A DNA stretch of 34,065 bases from JAIVHA01 sp965367295 (GTDB taxonomy: Bacteria; Pseudomonadota; Gammaproteobacteria; DSM-19610), in the NCBI GenBank assembly GCA_965367295.1, contig CBDUHN010000038.1, positions 1 through 34,065 of the forward strand. The letters are read 5' to 3'. Positions 10,801-18,195 of this stretch are shown piece after piece. The position numbers and the translations under genes were made by a program. The notes under the pieces were generated by a model. That model was not told the origin of the DNA. It did not search any database and saw only the letters and a program-made list of their open reading frames with translations. The stretch's first letter is position 1. Every line of letters begins with the position of its first letter.

Positions 10801-11203
10801 CGATCTGTGCCAGCCATTGCTGCAGCAGTGGACCTGATTCGGTAACTTCCGTATACGGAGCCAGCTCCTTGCGGAGTTGCCTGTCGTATTCGAACGGGTA
10901 ATGTTTTGCATATTCTTCCAAAAAAAAGTCGAACGGATTGATCACGGTCATATCTGCGATCACGTCGACTTCGATTCTCAGCTTGCGCACCTTGCCGGGA
11001 AACACGACGCGTGCCTGATAATTGCCGAATGGATCCTGCTGCCAGTTGATGAAGTGCTCTTCGGGGGTGATCTTGAAGGAGTAGGCCTCGACAGGTGTGC
11101 GGCTGTGCACGGCGGGGCGAAGACGGAACACATGGGGAGTTAACGCGATGGGGCGCTCGTAGCGATATTCAGTGACGTGGTGAATGGCTACTCGAATGGT
11201 CAT
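7835..11203 (-). CDS. Transglutaminase-like protein with C-terminal DUF2126 domain
   Basis: A 1122-residue protein, first gene of the three-gene operon. Residues 1-300 hold a transglutaminase N-terminal beta domain (IHHVTEYRYERP) and a papain-fold core with Cys181 (GSCRDSAW), His230 (DLHAWAEVY) and Asp246 (GLDPTSG). The rest, about 310-1120, corresponds to the large proteobacterial DUF2126 region, which contains long conserved stretches such as RLTMGGEPTFVSIDD and GRHTGTGGGNHVTLGG and ends in a beta-rich tail. The length is normal for the family. No signal peptide or membrane helix is seen. It starts 53 bases upstream of the ATP-grasp/alpha-E gene. It probably acts with that ligase on amide bonds; the chemistry of the DUF2126 part is not known. 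Confidence 0.93.
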   Translation of the reverse strand: MTIRVAIHHVTEYRYERPIALTPHVFRLRPAVHSRTPVEAYSFKITPEEHFINWQQDPFGNYQARVVFPGKVRKLRIEVDVIADMTVINPFDFFLEEYAKHYPFEYDRQLRKELAPYTEVTESGPLLQQWLAQIDRSERPIVERFLVPLNQQLQQAITYNIRMEPGVQSCEETLGKASGSCRDSAWLLVQILRHLGLAARFVSGYLVQLTPDVKSLDGPAGPDQDFTDLHAWAEVYVPGAGWLGLDPTSGLFAGEGHIPLACTPDPISAAPVTGGREECEVEFAFQNTVQRIHEDPRVTKPYSEEQWLAVNTLGHAVDADLKHHDVRLTMGGEPTFVSIDDMESSQWNTAALGTHKLQLAKDLVKRLWKRFAPGGMLHYGQGKWYPGELLPRWALNCYWRVDGMPIWHKPELIATDEQDYGHTVADAQQFIAHLGQHLGIGAGHVVPAYEDALYYLWKEGELPVNVDPLKFKLKDSIERKRLAQVLAQGLEEPVGYALPLHWNAERQAWDSARWQFRRGHLFLAPGDSPMGLRLPLDSLPWQAPEKREPHHEQSLFAPLPPLGDYYDEVTRRYSQFVADTTSPEIIHEQSSADEDHLVDVPHTALCVESRAGCLHIFMPPLTHLEHYLDLVAAVEASADAMATPVRLEGYAPPKDWRIRQLAVTPDPGVIEVNIHPAHSWDELVANTTGLYEEARLARLGTEKFMLDGRHTGTGGGNHVTLGGATPADSPMLRRPDLLRSLITYWQHHPGLSYLFSGMFIGPTSQSPRVDEARNEALYELEIAFQQMPDGEVPQPWLVDRLLRHLLVDITGNTHRSEFCIDKLYSPDTATGRLGLVEFRAFEMPPHARMSIVQMLLLRTLIAWFWKQPYRHDLVRWGTELHDRFMLPHYIRADVAEVAADLQHAGYPFPIDWLEPFLEFRFPHYGSVTLRDIRIELRAGIEPWHVLGEEVSNVGTARFVDSSVERVQVRVNGLTDGRYVLACNGRRVPLQNTGTHGEYVAGVRFRAWQPPSALHPTIGVHAPLVFDLIDTWNGRSVGGCTYHVAHPGGRHYDVFPVNAYEAESRRVNRFWGYGHTPGVSDIPPDISRLSSFSPVAHPPGPMEPPYGQVNKEYPYTLDLRRKL

Positions 11204-11534
11204 ATTGGGTTCCGTGTGCTCAACGCAAGTAAATCCAGGCCGGCTTGCCGATTCGGTATGCTACTGCTTGCAGCTTAGCATTGGCGGATGCAATCGGCAC
11301 TTATTCTAATGAATAAGTAAGGTTACACCTGTATACTCTCGAATTGCCGATCAAGCTCAATCCTGGTGTGGATACGGTCGTGTTGCACCAAATCAGTCCA
11401 CCTAAGCGATAGCGGTGCGCAGCACCTGAACCGGGCATGTAAAACAGTCTTGATCTTCACCAAATCCGCAAGTCGGTCTGCTGTCCGTGATCCCGGGATG
11501 GCGGATCATCGCAGGGACTCCGCAGGTAATTTTT
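11204..11534. promoter_or_regulatory. Divergent intergenic region with a 7-4-7 dyad and a -10-like box
   Basis: This spacer separates the minus-strand transglutaminase operon from dbpA and should hold both promoters. A perfect AT-rich dyad, CTTATTC-TAAT-GAATAAG, lies at 11300-11317 and could be an operator. A TATACT box at 11332-11337 is a possible plus-strand -10 element, without a good -35 partner. If it is used, dbpA would have a leader of about 190 bases. That would be interesting because DEAD-box helicase genes are often controlled through their leaders, but no known leader structure was recognised. Confidence 0.4.
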
Positions 11535-12920
11535 ATGACGACAACGGCTTTTTCAATACTGGGGCTGGACGCCTCCTTGCTGGCCAATCTTGAATCCATG
11601 GGTTATCAGGCCATGACACCGATTCAGGCGCAAGGTTTGCCCCCGGTGCTGTCGGGCAATGATCTTATCGCCCAGGCGGAGACCGGCAGTGGCAAGACGG
11701 CGGCGTTTGGCATCGGCTTGCTCAGCCGGCTGAACACGCGCGACTTTACCGTGCAGGCGCTGGTGTTGTGTCCGACCCGGGAACTCGCCGACCAGGTGAG
11801 CAAGGAGATACGTCGCCTGGCGAGCGCCATTCCAAACGTGAAATTGCTCACGCTGTGCGGCGGGGTCCCGTTTGGGCCTCAGCTGGGCTCGCTGGAACAT
11901 GGTGCTCATATCGTCGTGGGAACGCCCGGGCGGGTGTTGAAACACCTGCGCAAGGGTTCGCTTGCGTTGAATGCGTTACAAACCCTGGTGCTGGACGAAG
12001 CGGACCGGATGCTGGATATGGGGTTTTACGATGACATTGCCGAAATTGTCGCCGCTACGCCCGCTGACAGGCAAACCCTGTTGTTTTCCGCGACCTACCC
12101 CGAGGCGATTCAGCAGATCAGTGCCTCCATGCAGAGAAAACCGGTCCGGGTCAGCGTTGCATCGACGCAGACCCAAAACAATATCGAGCAGGTATTTTAT
12201 GAGGTGGCGGGCCGTGACGGACGCCTGCCCGCGCTGCTGACGCTATTGGGCCATTATAATCCGGCCTCCTGTGTAATCTTCTGCAACACGAAACAGCAAT
12301 GCCAGGAGATCGCGGATACGTTACAGGAAAAGGGTTTTAGTGCACTTGCCCTGCATGGTGACCTGGAACAACGGGATCGCGACCAGGTGCTGGTTCTCTT
12401 TTCCAACCGGAGTTGTTCCATCCTGGTGGCGACCGATGTTGCCGCTCGTGGTCTGGATATAAAGGACCTGGAGGCGGTAATCAATTTTGAACTGAGCCAG
12501 GACCCGGAAGTGCATATTCATCGCATCGGCCGTACCGGCCGCGCAGGAAAAACGGGGCTGGCCTTGAGCCTGTTTTCCGCTGCCGAGTCATACCGGGTAA
12601 ATGCCATTGAGGATTATCAGAAAAGCCCGATCAATTATGCTGCCATCGGCAGTTTGCATGTTAACCGGAAACTGGATCTCAGGCCGCCCATGGTTACGCT
12701 GTGCATTGATGGGGGACGCAAGGACAAGATGCGTCCCGGCGATATACTGGGTGCCTTGACCAGCGAGGGTGGTATCGCCGGCGACCAGGTCGGCAAGATC
12801 GATCTCTTTGACCGCCAGGCCTACGTGGCCATCCAGCGGGGGATGGCGGACCGGGCGTTGCAACAACTGTCCAAGGGAAAAATCAAGGGTCGGTATTACC
12901 GGGTCAGGAAACTCCAGTAA
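11535..12920 (+). CDS. dbpA: ATP-dependent RNA helicase DbpA
   Basis: A DEAD-box RNA helicase of about 461 residues, close to the usual DbpA length. DbpA remodels the peptidyl-transferase region during large-subunit assembly and is recruited to 23S rRNA hairpin 92 by its C-terminal domain. Visible motifs are a Q motif (MTPIQAQGLP), motif I AETGSGKT (48-55), PTRELA, GTPGR, DEAD, SAT, ARGLD and HRIGRTGRAG. The last 75 residues match the DbpA RNA-binding domain, ending in GRYYRVRKL. The start at 11535 (MTTTAFSIL) is preferred over the in-frame codon at 11487 because family members begin here; the Shine-Dalgarno sequence is weak. It heads a run of plus-strand small genes. Confidence 0.95.
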   Translation: MTTTAFSILGLDASLLANLESMGYQAMTPIQAQGLPPVLSGNDLIAQAETGSGKTAAFGIGLLSRLNTRDFTVQALVLCPTRELADQVSKEIRRLASAIPNVKLLTLCGGVPFGPQLGSLEHGAHIVVGTPGRVLKHLRKGSLALNALQTLVLDEADRMLDMGFYDDIAEIVAATPADRQTLLFSATYPEAIQQISASMQRKPVRVSVASTQTQNNIEQVFYEVAGRDGRLPALLTLLGHYNPASCVIFCNTKQQCQEIADTLQEKGFSALALHGDLEQRDRDQVLVLFSNRSCSILVATDVAARGLDIKDLEAVINFELSQDPEVHIHRIGRTGRAGKTGLALSLFSAAESYRVNAIEDYQKSPINYAAIGSLHVNRKLDLRPPMVTLCIDGGRKDKMRPGDILGALTSEGGIAGDQVGKIDLFDRQAYVAIQRGMADRALQQLSKGKIKGRYYRVRKLQ

Positions 12921-12995
12921 CCATCAGCCCGGGGGCGGGGGAGTGCTGCACAATGAGCCCTGTTGCCGGTGATCATATGAACATCAGGAGCGGCC

Positions 12996-13253
12996 GTGAA
13001 AAAGCTGAAAAATGAAGCGGAGCTGGTGAAGGCGGCCATACTGGCGGGTGTACAATACGCCGAGGAGCGGGGTGCCGCGGTATTTGAGCCAACGGATTCG
13101 GCCAGCGAAAAGATTTTATACCTCTACCGGCTACTGGTGCACGACGGGAAAATCCAGGCCTTGCCCGAGGACCAGGTATCCCAGCAAAGCATGCGGCATA
13201 AACTGGCCATCTGGTACGCGAAACAATTACCGAAAGGTCACCCTCTGCTGTGA
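12996..13253 (+). CDS. DUF5062 family small protein
   Basis: An 85-residue soluble, helical protein starting at a GTG preceded by CAGGAG. The opening KKLKNEAELVKAAI and the C-terminal HKLAIWYAKQLPKGHPLL match the DUF5062 family that I recall from Vibrio, Shewanella and relatives. No function is established for the family. It lies 75 bases after dbpA and 63 bases before the RRM gene, on the same strand, so it may belong to the same transcription unit. The family assignment is from memory of the sequence pattern, without a search. Confidence 0.8.
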   Translation: MKKLKNEAELVKAAILAGVQYAEERGAAVFEPTDSASEKILYLYRLLVHDGKIQALPEDQVSQQSMRHKLAIWYAKQLPKGHPLL

Positions 13254-13316
13254 GTATGAGCCAGGCCATTTACTAGTGATTATATATATCCTTTCACCCC
13301 ACCCATTGGTACGAGT

Positions 13317-13601
13317 ATGAAAATTCTGGTGCGAAACCTGTCCCGGGACACAACGGAAGCGGAACTGCTGGCCCTGTTCAAAGAGTATGGGGATGTGCAG
13401 TACTGCACACTGGTGATGGATGCCAGGACCGGAAAATCAAAAGGATTCGGGTTCGTTGAAATGCCCCGCCCGGGTGAGGCCAAGGCGGCAATCAAAAGGC
13501 TGAATGCGCAGGATGTGGGCGGTAACCGGATTCGGGTGAAAAAAGCCGAAAAGAGCGAGCAAGGCGGGGCCGATAAACATCCGGAGGCCCCCGGTTCATG
13601 A
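13317..13601 (+). CDS. RNA-binding protein with a single RRM domain
   Basis: A 94-residue protein made of one RNA recognition motif. RNP2 is visible as ILVRNL at residues 3-8 and RNP1 as KSKGFGFVEM around residues 41-50, with the expected aromatic residues for RNA stacking. A short charged tail follows. Single-RRM proteins of this type are found in many proteobacteria and cyanobacteria, where some are cold-induced; regulation here cannot be read from the sequence. The gene lies downstream of a DEAD-box helicase gene, which suggests a shared role in RNA folding or ribosome assembly. Strong domain call, inferred role. Confidence 0.92.
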   Translation: MKILVRNLSRDTTEAELLALFKEYGDVQYCTLVMDARTGKSKGFGFVEMPRPGEAKAAIKRLNAQDVGGNRIRVKKAEKSEQGGADKHPEAPGS

Positions 13602-13635
13602 TCAACGCCAATTGCGCAATGAATCAGGTGGTGGC

Positions 13636-13863
13636 ATGAGTCATTCCCAGTCGAATAACCCGCTGCATGGCGTGACGCTAGAGGTGATCCTTACCCGCCT
13701 GGTGGAGCGCTATGGCTGGGAGGAATTGGGACAAGCCATCAACATCAACTGTTTCACCCATGAACCCAGCATCAAATCGAGCCTGAAATTTCTGCGCAGA
13801 ACGCCCTGGGCCAGGGAGAAGGTGGAAGGCCTGTATGTGCGGAGTCTGGGGATGGCGGATTGA
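13636..13863 (+). CDS. VF530 (DUF2132) family DNA-binding protein
   Basis: A 75-residue protein matching the VF530 family, with the signatures NPLHGVTLE, YGWEELG, ININCF and PSIKSSLKFLRRTPWAR. A structure for a member has been reported and a DNA-binding role suggested; the cellular function is not established. The start at 13636 (MSHSQS) is preferred to the one at 13612, because family members begin shortly before NPLHGVTL. It lies 34 bases after the RRM gene and 7 bases before the next gene, so it is very probably in an operon with them. Confidence 0.88.
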   Translation: MSHSQSNNPLHGVTLEVILTRLVERYGWEELGQAININCFTHEPSIKSSLKFLRRTPWAREKVEGLYVRSLGMAD

Positions 13864-13870
13864 GATATCT

Positions 13871-14551
13871 ATGACCCCTTGGATTTTGCTCGATCGGGCA
13901 CCCGTGCCTGGCAACGGTGGCGAATTGCGCCTGTACCAGCGGAATGATGAATTTTCGATCAGCGTTGCAGGCCATGGCGAACTGATGAACAGTCGCGTTC
14001 ATGGCTCCGAGGATGCGCTGGCCGAGCAAACCTGTGCCAGGCTGGCGGATGACATCACGCCACGACTACTCATCGGGGGGTTGGGCATGGGATTTACCCT
14101 GGCCGCAGCGCTCCGTCATATGAGTGATCAGGGACAGGTGGTGGTTGCTGAGCTGGTGCCGGCCGTGGTGACCTGGAACCGGGGTCCACTGGGTGGACAG
14201 GCCGGTCATCCACTTGAGGATCCTCGAGTGACGGTGTGCGAGGGAGATATCGCCCGGGTGCTGGTGGCCGAGCAGCAAGCCTATGATGCGATCCTGCTGG
14301 ACGTGGATAATGGTCCGGAGGGCCTTACGCGCAAGGAAAACGACTGGCTATATAGCGTGAACGGGTTGAATGCGGCATACGCGGCGTTGCGCCCGCAGGG
14401 AGTGCTGGCGGTGTGGTCGGCCGGCCCCGATCAGGAGTTTATGCAACGACTGCGAAAGGTGGGATTCGAGGTGGATGAAGTACGCGTGCATGCCCATGGA
14501 TCGAAGGGAGCGCGACACATTATCTGGTTCGCCAGGCGCGGTGTCTGGTGA
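13871..14551 (+). CDS. Spermidine-synthase-like SAM-dependent methyltransferase family protein
   Basis: A protein of about 226 residues with the Rossmann-like fold of the spermidine synthase superfamily. The SAM-binding segment LLIGGLGMGFTLAAAL is followed by an acidic residue in VVVAELVPAVV and by the DAILLDVDNGPEG motif. The N-terminal tetramerisation strand region seen in true SpeE is short, so spermidine synthesis is doubtful, and many such proteins remain uncharacterised. The start at 13871 lies seven bases after the VF530 stop, consistent with translational coupling. It could be a methyltransferase or an aminopropyltransferase-like enzyme of unknown substrate. Confidence 0.8.
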   Translation: MTPWILLDRAPVPGNGGELRLYQRNDEFSISVAGHGELMNSRVHGSEDALAEQTCARLADDITPRLLIGGLGMGFTLAAALRHMSDQGQVVVAELVPAVVTWNRGPLGGQAGHPLEDPRVTVCEGDIARVLVAEQQAYDAILLDVDNGPEGLTRKENDWLYSVNGLNAAYAALRPQGVLAVWSAGPDQEFMQRLRKVGFEVDEVRVHAHGSKGARHIIWFARRGVW

Positions 14552-14718
14552 ATGGGCGATTCGCCGATTTGTACCTGTTCATTTCCGGGGTGCGTTGCTT
14601 GCCCTGAACCACGATGGACTCCCGTAGTCTACCTGGTCACGGGGGCAGGGCGGCCAGTGCTGTTGCGGTCGGGCACATCCAGTGTGGTGATCGCCAATGG
14701 TATTTCAGGAGCAATTGA

Positions 14719-17073
14719 ATGACGGATGCGCACAATGGCGAGGATGCGCCGGGTGCTCCCGGTATAGCACTCAACTGGTGCGATGGTGCCAAACAGATGG
14801 TGGGTACCAGCCTTGGGCCGGCGCGGGTGTGGTTCACGGTGGGGCAGGGCATACTCAACGAGGTGTACTATCCGCGGGTGGATATACCGCAGATCCGTGA
14901 CCTGGGGTTTATTGTCGCGGACGGCGCCGGTTTCTGGGTGGAAGTGAAAGCGCTTCAGGCATGTGAGATCACCACCCCGGAGCCCGGCATACCCGCGGTA
15001 CAGATCGTCCATCGCCACCCACGCTTCACCCTGATACAACGCCTGGTACCCGAGCCCAACCGGGATGTCATGCTGCTCGAAATCGCCCTGGAAGGGGATG
15101 CGGGACTGCGGCCCTATGTGTTGCTGGCACCCCACCTGGGTGGCACCGGACAACATAATCACGCCGAGGCCGGCCATTTTCGTGGGCGCCGGGCCCTGTG
15201 GGCGCAGCAGGGGCCGTTTGGACTGGCCCTGATGGCGGTGAATGAAGCCCAGTCCGATGTTTTTGGTCATTGCAGCGCGGGATATACCGGCATTTCCGAT
15301 GGCTGGCAGGATTTCGACCGCCATGGGCAGCTGCAATCGCGTTATACCCGGGCCGGCCCCGGTCAGGTGGCCCTGGCCGGTGAACTGCCCCGTCGCGCCT
15401 GTCTCGCACTGGGGTTTGCTACCAGCCGCGAGGCGGCGGCCACCCTCGCACTATCCGCACTGTTGCAGCCATTTGAAATGGTCTGGCAACAGCAATGCGA
15501 TCACTGGCGAGACTGGCATATGACCCATGCATCTCCCGTCACGCGCGGTACGGATTCGCTTACACCGGAGCTACGTAAGCAGCTGCATATCAGTGCGATG
15601 GTGCTGCGTACCCACCATGATCAAACCTACCGTGGTGCCATGGTGGCCAGCTTGAGTGTGCCCTGGGGGGAACATACCGAGGAACGCCCCGGCTATCATC
15701 TGGTGTGGCCGCGGGACCTGGTGGAATGTGCAGGTGCCCTGCTGGCGCTGGGTGCCGTGGTGGAGGCGCGCGAAGTGCTGCGCTATCTCATCACAACACA
15801 GCGTGAAGACGGTTCCTGGTACCAGAACCAGTGGCTGGGTAGTAAACCATTTTGGACCGGCATACAGCTTGACCAGGTGGCCTTTCCCATTCTGCTGGCA
15901 GGCATGCTGGCGGATCGGGATGAACTGGATGGCATCGAGGTCGGCGACATGGTACGTCGTGCCGTCGGCTTCATTATTCGCAACGGGCCCGTCAGTCCCC
16001 AGGATCGCTGGGAGGAAAAGCGCGGCGTTAATGTCTTCACCCTGTCGGTCTGTATCGCAGGCATGGTGTCGGGTGCACGCTTCCTGGCCACGGCAGCGGA
16101 AGGGTTCGTGCTGGAGCTTGCGGATTACTGGAACGCCAGCCTCGAGACCTGGACGGCGGTATACGATACCGTGCTGGCCCGCCAGCAGGGCGTGAAGGGA
16201 TACTACCTGCGCATCACCCCCGCGGAGGCCCTGCATGACCCACAGGTGCTGACGCGGATTCAATCGATCAAGAACCGCCGCAATGATCCGGGGCTTGCGG
16301 CCAATGCCCAGCTCGGGGTGGATGTTCTGCAGTTGGTGCGTTTTGGTCTGCGCAGTGCAGATGATCCACTGGTGCGTGATACCTTGAAAGTGGTCGATGC
16401 AAGCCTGCGCGTGGAACTTCCGCAGGGCCCCTGCTGGTATCGTTATACCGGGGATGGCTATGGTGAGCATGAAGATGGCCGTGCCTATGATGGTACCGGC
16501 CGTGGACGTCTGTGGCCGTTGCTCACGGGGGAGCGGGGACATTACGAACTGGTGCGAGGTGCCGATGCCATACCCTATCTGCAGGCCATGGCCAACATGG
16601 CCGGGCAGGGTGGCATGTTGCCGGAACAGGTATGGGACAAGGCCGACATCGTGGAGTGTGGATTGTTGCGCGGCAGACCGACCCATTCGGCAATGCCGCT
16701 GGCCTGGACCCATGCCGAGTATGTGAAGCTGGCATATTCCATCCTGGAAGGTCGCCCGGTGGATCGACCCGACCCGTTATGGAGCCGCTACCATGGCCTT
16801 TGCCCACAGGTGCATATCCGTTACTGGTCGCCACAGGCGCCGATTGGGCACATCTCCCGTTCGGTACGGCTGGGTTTTTGCCTGCCCTGGCCCGCACGCG
16901 TGGTCTGGTGGTCGGATATAACGGAGGAGCAACAGATCACGACGCGGGATTTCGGCCTTGGTGTGCATGTCGTGCGGTTGCCCCTGTTACCGAAGCAAGC
17001 GGCTGTGTTGTATTACCGCTTTGAGGCGGAGCATGACCAGGGGCAGACCCGCTCTGTCGAAGTGCGGGATTGA
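14719..17073 (+). CDS. Glycoside hydrolase family 15 protein (glucoamylase/glucodextranase-like)
   Basis: A 784-residue protein. Residues 1-270 resemble the N-terminal beta-sandwich domain of glucodextranase-type GH15 enzymes. Residues of about 285-700 form the (alpha/alpha)6 barrel, with RPGYHLVWPRDLVE (323-336), DRWEEKRGVN (429-438, Glu432/433 as the likely general acid) and LPEQVWDKAD (Glu636 as the likely general base). A C-terminal beta extension follows. The family releases glucose from the non-reducing ends of alpha-glucans. No signal peptide is visible, so an intracellular glycogen or maltooligosaccharide role is more likely than secretion. The ATG at 14719 has AGGAG at 14707-14711. 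Specificity for alpha-1,4 or alpha-1,6 bonds cannot be decided. Confidence 0.92.
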   Translation: MTDAHNGEDAPGAPGIALNWCDGAKQMVGTSLGPARVWFTVGQGILNEVYYPRVDIPQIRDLGFIVADGAGFWVEVKALQACEITTPEPGIPAVQIVHRHPRFTLIQRLVPEPNRDVMLLEIALEGDAGLRPYVLLAPHLGGTGQHNHAEAGHFRGRRALWAQQGPFGLALMAVNEAQSDVFGHCSAGYTGISDGWQDFDRHGQLQSRYTRAGPGQVALAGELPRRACLALGFATSREAAATLALSALLQPFEMVWQQQCDHWRDWHMTHASPVTRGTDSLTPELRKQLHISAMVLRTHHDQTYRGAMVASLSVPWGEHTEERPGYHLVWPRDLVECAGALLALGAVVEAREVLRYLITTQREDGSWYQNQWLGSKPFWTGIQLDQVAFPILLAGMLADRDELDGIEVGDMVRRAVGFIIRNGPVSPQDRWEEKRGVNVFTLSVCIAGMVSGARFLATAAEGFVLELADYWNASLETWTAVYDTVLARQQGVKGYYLRITPAEALHDPQVLTRIQSIKNRRNDPGLAANAQLGVDVLQLVRFGLRSADDPLVRDTLKVVDASLRVELPQGPCWYRYTGDGYGEHEDGRAYDGTGRGRLWPLLTGERGHYELVRGADAIPYLQAMANMAGQGGMLPEQVWDKADIVECGLLRGRPTHSAMPLAWTHAEYVKLAYSILEGRPVDRPDPLWSRYHGLCPQVHIRYWSPQAPIGHISRSVRLGFCLPWPARVVWWSDITEEQQITTRDFGLGVHVVRLPLLPKQAAVLYYRFEAEHDQGQTRSVEVRD

Positions 17074-17117
17074 TTGACTCCTGGTATGCCGTGTCCGGGG
17101 AGTTCACCGCTGCGTAC

Positions 17118-17123
17118 TATACT
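17118..17123 (+). promoter_or_regulatory. Possible -10 box upstream of the cyclic-nucleotide-binding gene
   Basis: TATACT lies 58 bases before the start codon at 17182, in a 108-base gap. No convincing -35 box stands at the right distance, so this is a weak proposal. The ribosome-binding site AGGGAG sits a normal distance before the ATG. Confidence 0.3.
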
Positions 17124-17181
17124 TTGAACATCGTGGTCCCGGAACAGCATAACAATCCACATCTACACAGGGAGCCGGCGC

Positions 17182-17676
17182 ATGGACAGGAACAGGCTGC
17201 AGATGCTGCAGGACATGGCAATTTTCGGCGGCCTTGAGAATGCCTCGTTACAGTTTCTCCTGGATCGGGCACAGCAGCGGGTACTGGAAGCGGGGGACTG
17301 CTTTTTCCACGAAGGTGAACCGGCCGGTTCGATGTTCGTGCTGGATAGCGGTCATGCCGAAGTGCTCAAGGAATGGGAGGGGGAGGTGCACCGGTTGCGC
17401 GAACTGGAGCAAGGTGACTGTTTTGGTGAAGTTGCTCTGTTGGACATGTTGCCGCGCAGTGCCACGGTCTGTGCCCTGGACACCTGTATCGCCCTGGAGA
17501 TCCCGCGCACTGCACTGTACGAGCTGTACCAGGACAACCTGGAGCAATTCACGCTCATTATGATGAATATGGCACGCGAGGTCAGCCGCCGGCTGCGCGA
17601 TGCCGACATGCGCCTGTTTCAGGTCCACCAGGCCGCTCCCGGTCTGCGCATGCCCCCCGGCTTCGGCTTGACCTGA
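17182..17676 (+). CDS. Cyclic-nucleotide-binding (CNB) domain protein
   Basis: A 164-residue protein that is essentially one CNB domain (about residues 12-130) with a short C-terminal helix. The phosphate-binding cassette FGEVALLDMLPRSATV contains the Glu and Arg that contact the ribose and cyclic phosphate in cAMP receptors, so ligand binding is plausible. There is no helix-turn-helix DNA-binding domain after the CNB fold, unlike Crp/Fnr regulators, and no fused kinase or channel. It may be a stand-alone sensor that acts through a partner. It follows the GH15 gene on the same strand after 108 bases. Confidence 0.9.
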   Translation: MDRNRLQMLQDMAIFGGLENASLQFLLDRAQQRVLEAGDCFFHEGEPAGSMFVLDSGHAEVLKEWEGEVHRLRELEQGDCFGEVALLDMLPRSATVCALDTCIALEIPRTALYELYQDNLEQFTLIMMNMAREVSRRLRDADMRLFQVHQAAPGLRMPPGFGLT

Positions 17677-17729
17677 GATTTCCTCCTGCATCGGTCTTCA
17701 CGTCCCCCCTTCCCGGTCTACTCCTGTTT

Positions 17730-17752
17730 TTTAAACTTGGTCTACGTTTAAA
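17730..17752. promoter_or_regulatory. AT-rich perfect dyad upstream of the decayed peroxidase gene
   Basis: TTTAAAC and GTTTAAA form a perfect 7-base inverted repeat separated by nine bases. The spacing fits a dimeric regulator site (centre to centre 16 bases). It lies about 80 bases before the start of the cytochrome c peroxidase relic, so it may be a leftover operator. No known consensus was recognised. Confidence 0.4.
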
Positions 17753-17771
17753 TGACAAGGGGAAACCGCTG

Positions 17772-17810
17772 ACAGACATACCGACCTGCGGGCCCGGGCA
17801 CGGTGTCTGT
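17772..17810 (+). promoter_or_regulatory. Leader hairpin before the cytochrome c peroxidase relic
   Basis: ACAGACA (17772-17778) pairs with TGTCTGT (17804-17810), and CCG pairs with CGG just inside, leaving a small bulge. The hairpin ends two bases before the strong ribosome-binding site AGGAGGA, so it could have modulated translation when the gene was intact. Confidence 0.4.
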
Positions 17811-17829
17811 ACCAGGAGGAGGGAAGCCG

Positions 17830-18195
17830 ATGTTTCGTATGAAAACCCTACGTTTTTACTGCCGGCCGGGCTGTATGCCGGACTGGTGAGTGCCGCTCCG
17901 CTGGGTTTGCCACCGTGCCGGTACCGGAGAACAATCCACAGACACCCGCCAAGATCCCGCTCGGTGACCAACTGTTCCACGACACCCGTTTCAGCAGCAC
18001 CGGCAAGGTCAGTTGCGCCACCTGTCATGAACAGGCGAAGGCCTTCACCGACAGCCCGCTGCGGGTGTCCGAAGGCATCAACAAGTTCACCGGAACCCGC
18101 AATGCGCCCACCGTGGTCAATGCCGCCTATATGCATACGCTGTTCTGGGACGGACGCGAGCCGGACCTGGAAGGGCAGTCCGGTCAACCGCTGCC
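17830..18195 (+). pseudogene. Di-haem cytochrome c peroxidase (MauG/CcpA family) relic, N-terminal part
   Basis: From an ATG at 17830, with AGGAGGA just upstream, pieces in three frames together give a signal peptide (MFRMKTLRF, then LPAGLYAGLVSAAPLGLP) and the start of a periplasmic di-haem cytochrome c peroxidase. The shifts fall near 17855 (in a T run) and 17913. The third frame is well preserved: LGDQLFHDTRFSSTG, then the haem motif CATCH, then GTRNAPTVVNAAY and FWDGREPDLEGQS. Similarity stops near 18190, where the frame changes into metallophosphoesterase sequence. The second haem domain is absent. The intact enzyme would reduce hydrogen peroxide in the periplasm. Not functional as written. 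Confidence 0.85.
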
